A DNA stretch of 64,000 nt from Serripes groenlandicus (GCA_031761405.1 JASEVX010000006.1:30570493-30634492), one strand, 5' to 3'. Counted from the stretch's first letter, positions 44,401 to 53,984 are shown. The notes: generated by a model not told the origin, from the letters alone. Numbers and translations: made by a program.

Positions 44401-46210
44401 ATGTAAACTGGCCTTGCTATGTATTCGTCCTATGTAACGATATTTATGTAAACTGACCTTACTATGTATTCGTCCTATATAACGATATTTATGTAAACTG
44501 ACATTACGAGCAAAGTTAGCAATATAGAATATTTTACATAATGTATAATCGGATCAAAAGTAAAACATGTCCACTCGCATTCTTCCACGGGGGCTGTGTG
44601 TATTCGTCATACCACAGATTAATTTACTCGAGCAATACCTCGTGATAGCCCTGTTATTTGAGTACCCGAAACATTTAATGTACGCATAGAGTTATGCGTT
44701 CTCTTTATGTGAAGTTTTTAAGGAACTTGTTTTATGTATGCGCTACCTACCATGAGAAATCCCCGATAAACCAAGACAGAACAACAGGGTTTACGAGTTA
44801 AACCTTTCCCTCATACATCCGCTTTCTGACGTCTCTTCGGCAGACGACTTTTGAAAACATTGTGGCAAATATTCATAATTATACTTCCCTTTATAGAGAT
44901 CTTCCATATGTTTACCTAGATGTTTTAAACGTCGTCTGTGAAAGATTTGTTGTTTGTGGGAAAGCGTTAAGCGTATGTTGACCCAGTGCATTTCTTTGTC
45001 ATCATTTTAGGTTCCGATCGTATTTCCGATCCTGTTTGTTTTGTGTGCTATCTACCTTGTGATAGCCCCTATTGTTGAGGAGCCGAAAATCGAGTTTCTG
45101 TATGCTATACTGTTTGTGTTCAGTGGACTCATATTCTACGTACCTCTTGTCCACTTTAAACTCGTCAGCATAGGTAAGTGTAAGATTTGACAATATTGAC
45201 CAGACACTGACCCTTACTTAGAAAAGGCAATATCGTGACGTATACGTTTTCTGTCAAATAATTAATTTGTTATATGCACATAATTACGATTTGTTAAGCA
45301 GTGAATAGTTAATGTCTACACCATTGCAATACATAGTTCTCAGAACTACAATAATGTTCACCCTTGAAGGTCATTTTGATAGGCAAATATGATTAATATA
45401 TGAAATGAGTTCGACATCCAATTTCGATTAAACTATCAAAGCATATTACGAAGAATTAAAGATATAAAGAGGAAGAAGTAAACATATATTTAAGTTAAGT
45501 TAAATGTCTTACATGATATGAACTACCCAGATTACGTGTCCTATACATGTACATATTACGGCATCACTACAATCCTTTATAGCTATTTGTGTTTTTTGAA
45601 CGGTTGTCGACAAACATCCGTTCAAGTCAACAAACTATACAATTAATATACGAGTTTTCGAAGTTACTAAGTTCCTTATAACACAGGCAGCTCCGCTGAA
45701 ACAAATAGTTCTAAGCGGAGTAATTTTCACGCCAAACAGATCAAAGCACTGAAACATGCAACCGTCTGTCTGACCTTAATGTACGAATACCAACAGAACC
45801 GTCCCACCAGTACTTTCAGTGCATTGATTTAAGTATGGCGCCGGTGTTTTAAATTAATCTTTCGAAACGGGAATTAAATCCTTCGTGATATTCACTAGCA
45901 ACAAACTCGTGCTGATGCAACGTTTTGTGAATAGCCCGTTATTAACACTCGGAATATACTTCCCGTAGTATAACAACACTGCATTAATAAATCAACATCA
46001 TCAAATTCGTCTCCTGAGCTTCAGCTTTAATGTTTGTCAAGAGATGCTCACGCATGGAAATAGTTACTCTTAACTTTACTCTAAATAAAATATGATCCTT
46101 CACCGAAAAATAAACAAATAACTTCTGTGTATTCTATTTCAGATAAAATTACAACGTATTTCCAACTATTTTTCGAGGCGGTACCAAGTCCATATATGCC
46201 GGTTGAGTGA
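26286..46210 (+). CDS. SLC7A9: b(0,+)-type amino acid transporter light chain, SLC7A9-like
   Basis: Coding exons: 26286-26417, 27050-27151, 27812-28051, 29778-29903, 30487-30586, 31574-31618, 33206-33329, 34328-34431, 36214-36310, 37817-37966, 45011-45173, 46143-46210. Together with one base from a missing upstream exon, they make 484 codons including the stop; human SLC7A9 is 487 residues. All phases agree. Motifs: [11 protein letters not shown] in unwound TM1, [37 protein letters not shown] in TM6, [20 protein letters not shown], and a KVP..P start to TM11. A cysteine in the TM3-TM4 loop (MSICGTAD) sits where light chains form the disulfide with the rBAT/SLC3A1 heavy chain. Known role: exchange of cationic amino acids and cystine for neutral ones at an epithelial membrane. 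The KSGGEY.Y.MEA and FS..AWLFYG signatures favour the b(0,+) clade over y+L or L types; a tree would settle this. Confidence 0.94.
26505..26700 (-). mobile_element. tRNA-headed SINE in SLC7A9 intron 1
   Basis: Contains the body (gtgtttcccggctttctcgc) and the head on the minus strand (gagttcgaatcc reversed as ggattcgaactc). The tail is decayed. Confidence 0.6.
27050..27151 (+). CDS. SLC7A9: SLC7A9-like exon 2 (TM1 core, TM2)
   Basis: Acceptor GAATTGCAG and donor GTTTTT. Encodes [18 protein letters not shown] and a hydrophobic [12 protein letters not shown]. The GSGIF motif, split across the exon 1/2 join, is the backbone-binding part of TM1 in APC amino acid exchangers. The donor is weak (GTTTTTTAC), but phase and homology are clear. 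Confidence 0.92.
27812..28051 (+). CDS. SLC7A9: SLC7A9-like exon 3 (TM3-TM4)
   Basis: Acceptor ATCTTGTAG and donor GTAATT; 240 bp. Contains [36 protein letters not shown], and the loop cysteine in [12 protein letters not shown] that is expected to bond the heavy chain, then KLVAAAAI of TM4. A run of TTTG repeats starts 20 bp into the following intron. Confidence 0.95.
28680..28885. mobile_element. family B element in SLC7A9 intron 3
   Basis: Contains tacagcagacaacgg, a hairpin ttgctcataatgggcag and tagtcgtctactgcaga. Confidence 0.7.
29400..29755. mobile_element. compound family A copy before SLC7A9 exon 4
   Basis: A right half (about 29400-29551) is joined to a second copy of the cgaccagatcag subtype (29555-29755). 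The second has an internal deletion. Its end lies 23 bp from the exon 4 start. Confidence 0.8.
29778..29903 (+). CDS. SLC7A9: SLC7A9-like exon 4 (TM4-TM5)
   Basis: Acceptor TTTTTCAG and donor GTAGAT. Encodes [20 protein letters not shown] and [20 protein letters not shown] family A element ends 23 bp upstream, so the pyrimidine tract and branch-point zone are squeezed against a transposon. Confidence 0.93.
29906..30240 (-). mobile_element. (GATT)n run followed by a SINE, SLC7A9 intron 4
   Basis: gattgattgattgattgat at 29911-29932 and a second such run lead into ggttaaacgccgttttcaac, the reversed SINE tail. The head (aactcgcaacccctgaattg) follows near 30160-30200. A short-repeat tail is typical of SINE insertion. 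Confidence 0.65.
30487..30586 (+). CDS. SLC7A9: SLC7A9-like exon 5 (TM6)
   Basis: Acceptor TTTTTTCAG and donor GTAAGT. Encodes [10 protein letters not shown], then [13 protein letters not shown] and the start of a Trp codon. The LWAYDGW motif of TM6 contains the aromatic gate described for b(0,+)AT. Confidence 0.94.
31298..31507. mobile_element. family A element, left end missing, SLC7A9 intron 5
   Basis: Begins in the middle (ggctaacccggacagacac) and ends at a normal terminus 66 bp before exon 6. Confidence 0.8.
31574..31618 (+). CDS. SLC7A9: SLC7A9-like exon 6, 45-bp micro-exon
   Basis: Acceptor TTTCTGTAG and donor GTAAGA. Encodes [14 protein letters not shown] and ends inside a Lys codon. 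It matches the conserved LNY.TEE.. segment after TM6. A truncated family A copy ends 66 bp upstream. Confidence 0.92.
31707..31915. mobile_element. family B element in SLC7A9 intron 6
   Basis: Outer end aaccctttcccac and both inner arms are present; the central hairpin is deleted. Confidence 0.7.
32540..33100 (-). mobile_element. larger repeat element, copy 2, SLC7A9 intron 6
   Basis: Reverse of the 21060-21970 element: cctaggctacg...gtttggtttacggcc twice, tattcttgctatatgttgac, ggtagccaggtgagcaatat and aggcacatcttggccttctt. It lacks the middle third of copy 1. Confidence 0.7.
33206..33329 (+). CDS. SLC7A9: SLC7A9-like exon 7 (TM7)
   Basis: Acceptor TTATTTAATAG and donor GTGAGT. Encodes [34 protein letters not shown] and SSAVAV. 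The first half of the exon is duplicated 84 bp upstream, in the same open frame (see findings). Confidence 0.92.
33381..33487. repeat. near-perfect foldback without a loop, SLC7A9 intron 7
   Basis: About 50-bp arms: ccctatgttgtgggtactca and agaatcgtctca are answered directly by tgagacgattctt and gagtacctacaacataggg, and the match extends into cttatt...aataag. RNA from this intron could form a long hairpin. Confidence 0.85.
34041..34279. mobile_element. MITE with ggcttggcg termini, SLC7A9 intron 7
   Basis: Ends ggcttggcgtgaaacggttg and caaccgtttctcgccaagcc are inverted over about 28 bp. An internal stem aaatgtaggtgcc...ggcacctacattt sits near the middle. No coding capacity. It ends 48 bp before exon 8. 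Confidence 0.8.
34328..34431 (+). CDS. SLC7A9: SLC7A9-like exon 8 (TM8)
   Basis: Acceptor TTCTTTTCCAG and donor GTAAGA. Encodes [20 protein letters not shown], then [14 protein letters not shown] and two bases of an Arg codon. FGAANG is the conserved TM8 substrate-site segment. Confidence 0.94.
34845..35113. mobile_element. family A element in SLC7A9 intron 8
   Basis: Intact inverted ends; a 3-bp att expansion in the middle (aatcattattactc). Confidence 0.85.
35676..36138. mobile_element. compound family A copies in SLC7A9 intron 8
   Basis: A copy at 35676-35910 of the cgaccagatcag subtype runs directly into a second copy at 35911-36138. Exon 9 begins 76 bp later. Confidence 0.8.
36214..36310 (+). 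CDS. SLC7A9: SLC7A9-like exon 9, donor inside a tandem array
   Basis: Acceptor TATTTATAG. Encodes [20 protein letters not shown], then [12 protein letters not shown], ending in phase 0 at GTAAAT. The last bases of the exon and the donor match the unit of the 30-bp array that begins here, so further donor-like sites follow downstream. Confidence 0.93.
36311..36850 (+). repeat. 30-bp tandem array starting at the exon 9 donor
   Basis: About 17 units of 29-31 bp, gtaaatataaaacacttttc followed by catttttacg, with gtaaat at 36311, 36342, 36401, 36431, 36461 and 36491 and variants beyond. The exon 9 end (tatttacg) plus its donor (gtaaat) matches the unit boundary, so each unit restates the 5' splice site. 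Confidence 0.9.
37040..37500. mobile_element. two SINE-like elements in SLC7A9 intron 9
   Basis: 37040-37310 is a minus-strand tRNA-headed copy (tgggttcgaattcacaaccc). 37330-37500 is a plus-strand copy of a second type with tggctggtgtcagaataaat, tccaggaaactccgtgacat and gcggcgttaaacaccaatca. That second type is also partly present at 47295-47460. Confidence 0.6.
37817..37966 (+). CDS. SLC7A9: SLC7A9-like exon 10 (TM9-TM10)
   Basis: Acceptor TTAATTACAG and donor GTATGT; 50 codons, phase 0 at both ends. Encodes [20 protein letters not shown] and [20 protein letters not shown], then KRDVKRVIK. The FSF.AWLFYG motif is typical of b(0,+)AT. Confidence 0.94.
38050..39600 (-). repeat. 28-bp satellite inside a family B element
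   Basis: About 50 copies of a 28-bp unit (acacatctgtagcagacaaa, catatgaa) fill 38070-39480. Left of it is ttttaccctttctaaacaca, matching the start of family B. Right of it are catctctgtaaatgaaagtt and ttcaaaagtcgtctgtttca, matching its later part. The unit has no stop in any minus-strand frame, so frames of up to 427 codons arise, with a 28-residue period rich in Cys, Phe, Val and Tyr. I regard these as repeat artefacts. Confidence 0.9.
39960..40700. mobile_element. tandem repeat element ending gtgctcaggtgag
   Basis: About three and a half copies of a roughly 160-bp unit: aatcaacatggcttgaagga, ctacaaaattatttgaaaat, cactttcggaggagaagat and ctatagccatataaggc. A unique part ends agcacttcgtgctcaggtga. 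Related copies lie at 21290-21610, 46690-46800 and 55650-55960. Confidence 0.7.
41070..41210 (+). pseudogene. PHD-finger fragment
   Basis: One frame reads [20 protein letters not shown], then [13 protein letters not shown] and FNCNFC followed by a stop. Spacing C-x4-C, C-x2-C-x4-H-x2-C, C-x2-C fits a C4HC3 PHD zinc finger with the WFH signature. The frame has a stop 9 codons upstream and no flanking splice sites I would trust. It is probably a remnant of a transposon ORF or of a retrocopied gene. A longer frame (40831-41313) covers it in another phase but encodes nothing recognisable. Confidence 0.5.
41386..42500. other. SLC7A9 intron 10, unassigned part
   Basis: AT-rich with short (TA)n runs at 41456-41470 and 41504-41516. 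A family B right-arm trace lies at about 41330-41385 and 41765-41820. No gene seen. Confidence 0.4.
42510..44505 (+). repeat. 45-bp satellite in SLC7A9 intron 10
   Basis: About 44 copies of a 45-bp unit (ttactatgtattcgtcctat, ataacgatatttatgtaaac, tgacc). Because 45 is a multiple of three, short open frames with a 15-residue period ([15 protein letters not shown]) appear. Small insertions (tatataac, atgtaac) break them, so no long protein is encoded. Confidence 0.92.
44799..44970. mobile_element. family B element 40 bp before SLC7A9 exon 11
   Basis: Outer ends cctttccctcat and gtgggaaagcgtt, inner arms cggcagacgactttt and acgtcgtctg. The central hairpin is deleted. Confidence 0.75.
45011..45173 (+). 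CDS. SLC7A9: SLC7A9-like exon 11 (TM11-TM12)
   Basis: Acceptor CATCATTTTAG and donor GTAAGT. Encodes [20 protein letters not shown] and, after [30 protein letters not shown]. It follows a 7-kb intron holding two satellites. A family B element ends 40 bp upstream. Confidence 0.94.
46143..46210 (+). CDS. SLC7A9: SLC7A9-like exon 12 with stop codon
   Basis: Acceptor TCTATTTCAG. Encodes the cytosolic tail [20 protein letters not shown], ending VE and TGA at 46208-46210. The amphipathic tail with an acidic, proline-bearing end resembles the C-terminus of b(0,+)AT, which is needed for ER exit in the mammalian protein. Confidence 0.92.
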
Positions 46211-46448
46211 CGACAATACCCACATTAATGTTATGATTCTAATTGGCATTACCACTTAAATAGGTTTATCGCTCGGGTATCACAAAGCTATTAACAGAAA
46301 TAAACGCGCCTTTATTGAACTACCTACATTTTTAATGAATTAATTCATCATCTGTTATAATTCTAATTCGCAGTGGCATTGTACTTGTACGTTGCATTGT
46401 ATATTTTCTATTATAAATGTTAAAGTGTATGAACAATGATGAGATGTG

Positions 46449-46481
46449 AATAAAGATTATTACTAATTGTACGTAAATAAA
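46449..46481 (+). promoter_or_regulatory. polyadenylation signals of the SLC7A9-like gene
   Basis: AATAAA occurs at 46449-46454 and again at 46476-46481, 239 and 266 bp after the stop. Either would give a normal short 3'UTR. The actual cleavage site is not visible from sequence. Confidence 0.6.
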
Positions 46482-46842
46482 GCTATGTGGTTAGTTAATT
46501 ACAGTTACGTATTTCAAAGATTTTAAGTCCCTAGCTAACTTAAAACATACTATCACATAACCGAACAACCGGTTTACTTCCTAAATAGTTTCGTATATTC
46601 ATGAACAACGTTTGGTTTCTAAAGCATTCCCGCATACATCAAGTATACAGTAGATGACTTAGAAAACATTGAGACAACAAGAGGGCCATGTTGTCCCTGG
46701 ATCGCTCACCTGAGTATTGCAATGTGATTTGTCATTCCAACCACAATAACCCTTTTTCCAAGTCAACATATTTTGTAGTAATTTTGTAGAGGGTCACACA
46801 AGGAACATGTCTTCGAAGACATGGATTTATTTTTTAATCAAG

Positions 46843-47060
46843 TGTCAGTGTAACAACTGCATTAACATGCCAACTGTGATAGAAGCGAAATGCTGCCATA
46901 CAACCAATGTTGTCGATGGTAAAATAGAAGAGACATCAACCTGCATCACCGAACATGAGGGGTTTATTTCCAATTGTCTTAACATCCATGTAATGGAAGT
47001 TGCCTACTACGATTATGTTCTGACATCAGGCCCCCTTGAAGAGAACCAGCTTATACACCA
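46843..47060 (+). CDS. isolated exon with P2X7-type C-terminal cysteine domain
   Basis: An open frame reads CQCNNCINMPTVIEAKCC, then STCITEHEGF, NCLNIHVMEVAYYDYV and ENQLIHQ. The Cys pattern (C.C..C..MPT..E..CC and CIT.H..F...CL) matches the P2X7 receptor C-terminal domain, which invertebrate genomes carry in many uncharacterised genes. Donor GTAAGT at 47061 is strong. The acceptor is AG at 46841-46842 or 46847-46848, both in phase 0. I did not find the preceding exon or the expected following exon. A repeat abuts the left side. It may be part of a gene extending beyond what I could trace, or an orphaned exon. Confidence 0.6.
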
Positions 47061-47294
47061 GTAAGTGTTCAGTAACTACTCTCATCCAAATTAAAACTTC
47101 TTTGAATGAATACTACATATATACCTGACCCTATAGCTAAGTGGTTACACAAAAAGGTTGAATGTTCAAATCCCAGTGGTAAAAGTGAGGTGCATTTTGC
47201 TATGTTTGACTGTTTAAATTTAACAGAAATTTAAATACAAAACCCAAAGATTGTCTTGTCTAATGTGGGGCATAGAACATAGATGAAGTATTAT

Positions 47295-47460
47295 TAGTTA
47301 GAGGAACTTCTCAGTGGTATAGTGTCCAACCTATCTGAGGTCGCTGGTTCAATCCCGATCGGGTCATACCAATTTGCAAAGACTGAAAATGGTAGTAATG
47401 GTAACTAACCCAGGAAACGCCGTTATATAACTGAAAATAATTCGTTAGTTAGAAATGTTG
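47295..47460 (+). mobile_element. SINE-like element with tRNA-like head
   Basis: cttctcagtggtatagtgtc and gctggttcaatcccgatcgg resemble A and B boxes. They are followed by gtaactaacccaggaaacgc and tataactgaaaataattcg. Confidence 0.55.
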
Positions 47461-47655
47461 CACCCTTACAATTGACTGTCATTTTCAACAGGTGCTCAGC
47501 TATATTTCTACTTGAATGGCCCTTTCAATAGGAATGACAATATAATAAACAAAAACTTCAGTATAAACTTTATATAAATAATACTGTAAATTGTAGCAAG
47601 CTATTATCTTGTTTGGTCATTTTCTAGACTTATCACATCATACTCAACCCTATAA

Positions 47656-48005
47656 ACCCTTTCCCACTTACAGACGCTTTTCAGACCTCTGAAACATTGT
47701 GATCAAATGAGCTATTGCTCCAACTGAAAAATGTCTCCGTTTTTCACAATGTTTTCAACTTGAATCAGTGTTTAATTACATAGTTTCGATGTTTTGAATA
47801 TTTTGTCAGATGATTTTAAAGTTGTAGATGCAGTTTTGTTGTGTGTGTCAAAATAATTTTTTAATCATTTGTTTATAATTAAAAACATGTTTAACACTTT
47901 CCAACTTGCAAATATATTGTGATGGCAGTTGAAAACATTGTGGCAAAAGAAAAAAATGTTCATCGTTTGATGTAATGTTTTCAAAAATCTTTCTCACTTA
48001 TAGTT
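47656..48005. mobile_element. two decayed family B elements
   Basis: Copies at about 47656-47850 and 47890-48005. Both keep the aaaacattgtggc-like arm and the aatgttttcaa arm. Confidence 0.6.
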
Positions 48006-48009
48006 TTTT

Positions 48010-49950
48010 CAACTTAGTCTAGAGCAGATTTTAGTGTAGATATCAGTCAATCGTGTGTATTCAGAACATGTGACACTTCTATTTATAGATTGTTCAACGA
48101 TCGATCTGTCACAAAGAAAAACGCATCGTATTACATAATGCTGTATACACCATGTATATAGTAGTATGGACCAAACATAATAAAAATGAAATGCCTTTTC
48201 GACATTTTGCACCTGAGATAATGAGTACACTTCTATAATTGGATCTTTTAAACATGGGAGTCATTAGTCGCAAGGCAGAAGCCCGCGACTTATATTTTAA
48301 AAAGGTTTTCGGAAATGAAATGGGAGGACGAGTTATTATTATAAAAAAAAACAAATTTAAATGCCTTGAACATATTACAATTGCGTTTGTTTAAAAACAC
48401 TAAGTTATGACACATCTAAAATGAAATAAAAAATCGATTTCTTTTGCAGTTTCTTTATTTTGACTTGCATTTATGTTTTTTTTATTTTATTTACGAAGAC
48501 AAAACAGTCCCTTTTAGACTTGCAGCAGGCTGTTATGTGTCAGTATCGACATAAAAATCACGCCGAATTCTCCTTTTAATAGCAATTTTAACTTATTGAT
48601 GATTATCTTTATGTTCAAAGAGATTTCTTGATTTATGAAGATTGAATTTAATAATGTTTATCCGTGTTTATCTAAAATATGAACTGTTTCTAAGCTAAAA
48701 TGATCAAGTGACAAGCGAATACCGACTGCGTAGATCAATCTCCTTTGCAGAGAGACGTTCTTTAAAAAGTTAATTATAGGTGATTTAAAAATGTTTATTT
48801 GGTTCGAAACAAATGCAGAAATAATTAAACTGAAATAGAACTGGTTTTAATAGAAACAATACTTTGAATGAACACTCTCTGCCTATAATGGGTCACAAAT
48901 CGGGTCTTTCGTACACAATTATTTCGTCATTGACAATATTAAATGTGTCATTAGATTCCCTACAGGCATTTTGCTTGCGATCTGCATATTGTTATGCATC
49001 ATTGGCACAAGGGCGCTCATCTTAATATAATTATCGAACATGAGTAGTTTGTTATTTTCATTATAAAAAAGGAAGGAAAGAATTACAATAAATTGATATG
49101 TTGTAGGGCCAGTTTATGTACGAAATTAAGTTTGAAATTATACAACAATTTCAATAAAATTTAACTGTTTAGCTCATATTATATTTCGAGGGTGGTTTAA
49201 TTTATAAATATTGGACTAAATTTTAACATTTCTCAAAGTATGATATAATTAGGATGCCAAGCTAATATCATGTTAAGAAAAAGAGAAAACTCATGTCTTC
49301 TGCGATTTAACCCGTTTCTCATTGTTTTAAAAGTAGATTGCTGCAAAGGTGTCCAGTGTTGACTTTAATAGAGGAATAGTAAAATGACGTGCTATTGCAT
49401 GCAAATCCTTAATTGTCTGATTTGTGGTTTTATTGATAAATAATAAAATTCAAATACTCTGACAAACATCTTGAAAAGTGTATGTGGAATTCACAAATCT
49501 TATAATTATTCCTTAATGAAATCGCTGTATACATACTAAGACTAATCATTGGCAAGATTACTCATTTCCATTACTGTTTATGATCAATAATTAGTTGACT
49601 GTGTGTATGGTCAACCTACCTTAGAATGGAGACTGATCATAAACAAGAAAAGGCTTCAATTATATTTCAATGAAGGACATTCACTTCGTTGACAAAAAAA
49701 AATGCAAGTTTTGATACATTTTCAATTGACCCCGCCCCTGATGTGCCCCTCAGTTGATAACTGGTTTTTTTCCAACTACTATAATGTTAGTGTTATGCAT
49801 AACTGCAGTATTTATTTCCGGCGACATTGATGCGTTGCATCAACTTTCTCTTGTACTCGGCATTGCTTGAAACCCCCTATATCCACGTTTACTGTTTAGC
49901 TTATTGGTGCCATTATATTTGCCTCTTGCTGATGCCATTATAATAGCAAA
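48010..49950. other. intergenic, nothing recognised
   Basis: AT-rich sequence downstream of the P2X7-domain exon. I looked for a continuation of that domain and did not find one. The open frames on the minus strand at 48009-48354 have no motif I know. Confidence 0.45.
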
Positions 49951-49955
49951 GGATA

Positions 49956-50430
<475 letters not shown>

Positions 50431-50519
50431 ATTATCTTTCACTTTCTAACATATGCTATTGAAGGAAAGACACTTACGCAGAGGACATCACGTATCATAG
50501 GCGTTTATATAAAGCAAGT

Positions 50520-52139
50520 TCGTGTATTTATCCAGGTTAGTGTATGATTTCATTTTATTTGTCCTTGTGAATACTTTGAAAACAATATGCTTATCAATCG
50601 TATCATAATAATAGTATTGTCAACATTCTTATTTTAAGGGAATTTAGTTTTACTTAATTGATATACTTTGAATCATGAAGCTTTATATGTCCCTTTCAAC
50701 ATACTGAATGGATATTCCGGTGTGAAATATGTATTGATTATTTGGAGTAAATTATCAAAACAATGAATTCTACTAATCACTAAGCCAGGACTATAACAAA
50801 CAAGAACTATTTGGGTTGTCAACGTGCGTTCTTCTTAAAATATTAGAACATCTTTATACAGACTAACTAAAAGGGTTGTAGCTTTGTTATCAATCAACAA
50901 TAGTTTAAAGTATATTACTGTGTGTCTCACCACGAAGAAATGCACTGATATCAAAGAAATATTTAATGCGACCAAGTTTCCTTTCTCTATCTACTTGCTT
51001 TGTTTGTAATGTGTCTACACCGACATCATCACAAATTCAGTTATATCATACCGTTTCCTTTTTAAGTTACCTGTATAACTGGTCCAAGTATGCTGACACC
51101 AGCTAGTCAGTCGTAATGCTAACCGTACACAACGAAATACCACTGTCATTGAATCATCGTAACAATGTATATATTGTACCTTGTTATTTAAGGGTTCATA
51201 TTCCCAATTATCATGTGTTGTGTAGAATAAGTTATGTTATTAACGATGTCCCACATTATACAAATTTTCACTAGAAAACATAGACAAAACTATGGAACCA
51301 ATCTGTAAATGTGATTATAATTATTCCATATAGTTTAGAACAGTATGAACCATTTATGCCTTTACTACAATGTTTTTAAACGTTTTCTGCTGCTGAGATG
51401 TGTCCGAATGTGTCTGCAGAGGTACGACTTCTCGAATAAAATCGTTTATAATTAAATTTCTATTCTCTTAAATTAAAAATATATGTTTGAGCGACAATGG
51501 TGCACTGGAATATCATCGACGTCGTGTTTTACCTCGACGAGATCGACCTCGACTTTTATGAGCGGGTTCTGCCTTTTATAGTTGTTACTCAAGTAACGCA
51601 AGAACTACTGAGGTCTACAGTTTAAAATAAACTTTACCAACAATTATTCATCACATACCTTCGCTCCTTTTCAATCTGAGACTTTAATATTCGAAAAGGT
51701 GTTATAAAATTATCAATACACCTTAATTTTGTGTTCACTATCAAAAGTAAATTAATTATAACACCATTGAAGATTTAACCAATTATTCTTTGAATGTTCC
51801 GTATATACAATATACAAAGCTTGGGAGATCAGTATATGTTCAAATAAACCATTGCATGAGGCTCTTATACCATGATAACAAGGCCAACTTGAAACCCCAC
51901 TCCTTTCGACACAATCTTGCATTTCGCTTGAATGGCCGATTTACATTGCCTTCCGCATCAAACCGAGAGGGAATGAATGAATCAATGTATGGAGTTTTAA
52001 GACCCTCGAAATCTATCGTCATTTCTGACGCTTTATAAAATGCGAAAAATACTATAAATGATGACATAAAAATATTTTAAAATTGAAACATAAACATCAG
52101 GACTATTAGACACGTATTAGGGCAATCTACGCTCAATCT
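50520..52139. other. intergenic, mostly unassigned
   Basis: A SINE-like trace at about 51040-51130 (gctgacaccagctagtcagt). From 51780 the sequence may include the last part of the LINE at 52140-53880. No gene supported. Confidence 0.4.
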
Positions 52140-53880
52140 AGAAGAATGGTTTGTACTATGGTTGTGTAAAACATGGTATACATCGAGGTGCCCCCTCTCC
52201 CTTCAGTAAGTATGAATGTATTATCCATGTATGCTCGATTCGTAATGTAGCAAGAACAAATTCTTCACGGCGAAAGGATCTCAAATATGTTAAATCTGAA
52301 TATGGTACTTTTATAGGTAAACAATCTTGTAAAAGAGCAAATTTCCCCGCATCGTCAGTTTGTTCATTACTGTGAATGGCCATGTGACTTGGGGGCCAAT
52401 AAAATACAACATGTATTGCTTTAAAATTGCAAGATTATTTAATAATAAGGTTTATATCGAAAGCGTTTTCAGTTTTCTCATTCTGAAGTGCCCGTCAGTA
52501 AACAATGATAAACCGGCAATAATCTTCGTATTCAATGTAGTCCAAAGCCAAATGTATTACCTTTAACTCGCGAGAAAATATAGGAGCATTACCTTGAAAC
52601 CGAATTGTACGGACTTCATTATCAGAAACTGCGACAACAGTTACTCTTTAAAAATCATTTGATTTATCCGTATAGATACGCTCGAAGTTTCAATATGTAT
52701 ACTTGATTTCCTTTTACTTGGTCTTAAAACAATGGAATCTGTGCTTGCCTTTTTATCAGACGCAAGATCATAAATGATTGTTGGACTATGCAGAGTCCAA
52801 GGCGGAACATCTAATAGATTTTGCTCTGCGATGTCGTTGAGTTCGATATCATGTTTAGCAACTTCTGATCCGTAACGGATACCAACATGCGGTATAACCT
52901 GTTCCTTCTTTAAAAATAATTCCTTGTTTAAAGGGTTAAACAAATATATGAGTTGGATTTGAATGCATAGTTAGTTTTTGAAGGGTGCTTCATTGGCTTC
53001 TACATATAGACTTTTGACGGGCGAAGTTCTAAAAGCTCTAGGGCTAGCCGTAAACGATGATGGTGAGTGGTATCAAGATTTGTAATGTATGACTTTCGTT
53101 CTGAACCAAACTAACAGATACATGCGTTCTCTTATTTAGATCATACTAATGACCTGTAAAGTCTCAAGAGAACGTATCGGTCAGCTCCCCAGTCCATATG
53201 GGACACAACTCGTAAAAGATTTAAATTCTGATATTTATTCTTCAGATAATTAATGTGAGGAATAAAATTCAGTTGTGGGTCAAAACATAGACCAAGGAAT
53301 TTAAATTAAGACACAACCTCAAAACGAGTGCCACCTAGTGTTAAATCAGGTTCTAGCTGGTGTTTACAAAGTTGGCAAAAATGAATACGTTTGGTCTTGC
53401 TTTTAAAATGCCATTTTTGTTTGACCATGTTTGCAAATCATTTATAACTTGCTGCAATTGTCTTTCAATTGAATGCATATGTTGTTATCTGTAACAAAAT
53501 CCGAAATCATTAACATATAAAGACTATTCAACTCCAGGGTTAACAGATTTGATCATGAAACAGGTAGAATGCATTCCTGGGAAGCACACATTTCCTATTC
53601 ATGTGTATCAGAAAAAGTAACACAAATACGAACTTAAAGGTAATGATCATTTAGAAAAGAAGAAATGAAATAAGCAAAGTGACCTTTTATGCCAGGTGCA
53701 TAGAGATCATTCATAAGTTCATACGTCCAGTTAGTGTCATATGCGCTTTCTAAACCAAAGAAGACGAATAAAACGCGGCCTGTTTTAATAAATGTTGCTC
53801 TGAATTTTTATTCAAAACCAATAAAATGATCCACTGTGCTTTTATCTTTACGAAACACCAGTCTAGAAAGTGGTAATAAG
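52140..53880 (-). mobile_element. decayed LINE, jockey-type reverse transcriptase region
   Basis: Minus-strand frames carry, in order, LVFRKDKSTVDHFIGFE, VLFVFFGLESAYDTNWTYEL (RT motif A region), INDLQTWSNKNG, CFDPQLNFIPHINYLKNKY, RTSPVKSLYVEANEAP, DVPPWTLHSP, and near the end VLATLRIEHTWIIHSYLLKG with a CIPC knuckle. This order matches the RT and RNase H-tail region of jockey-like non-LTR elements. Stops and frameshifts interrupt it many times, and the catalytic YxDD-type site reads YVNDF. It is dead and truncated at the 5' end. Confidence 0.75.
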
Positions 53881-53984
53881 TTTGTTCTTTTTAAGAAACC
53901 CATACCGAGAGGGAGGCTATATATCATGTGAAAGCAGAAACATATGTAACAAGGCCGTGGATCCTTTTGGGGTAACACTATATA

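Noticed and set aside
48009..48354. Minus-strand ORFs of 73 and 81 codons
   Set aside because: No motif, no convincing splice sites, AT-rich random composition.
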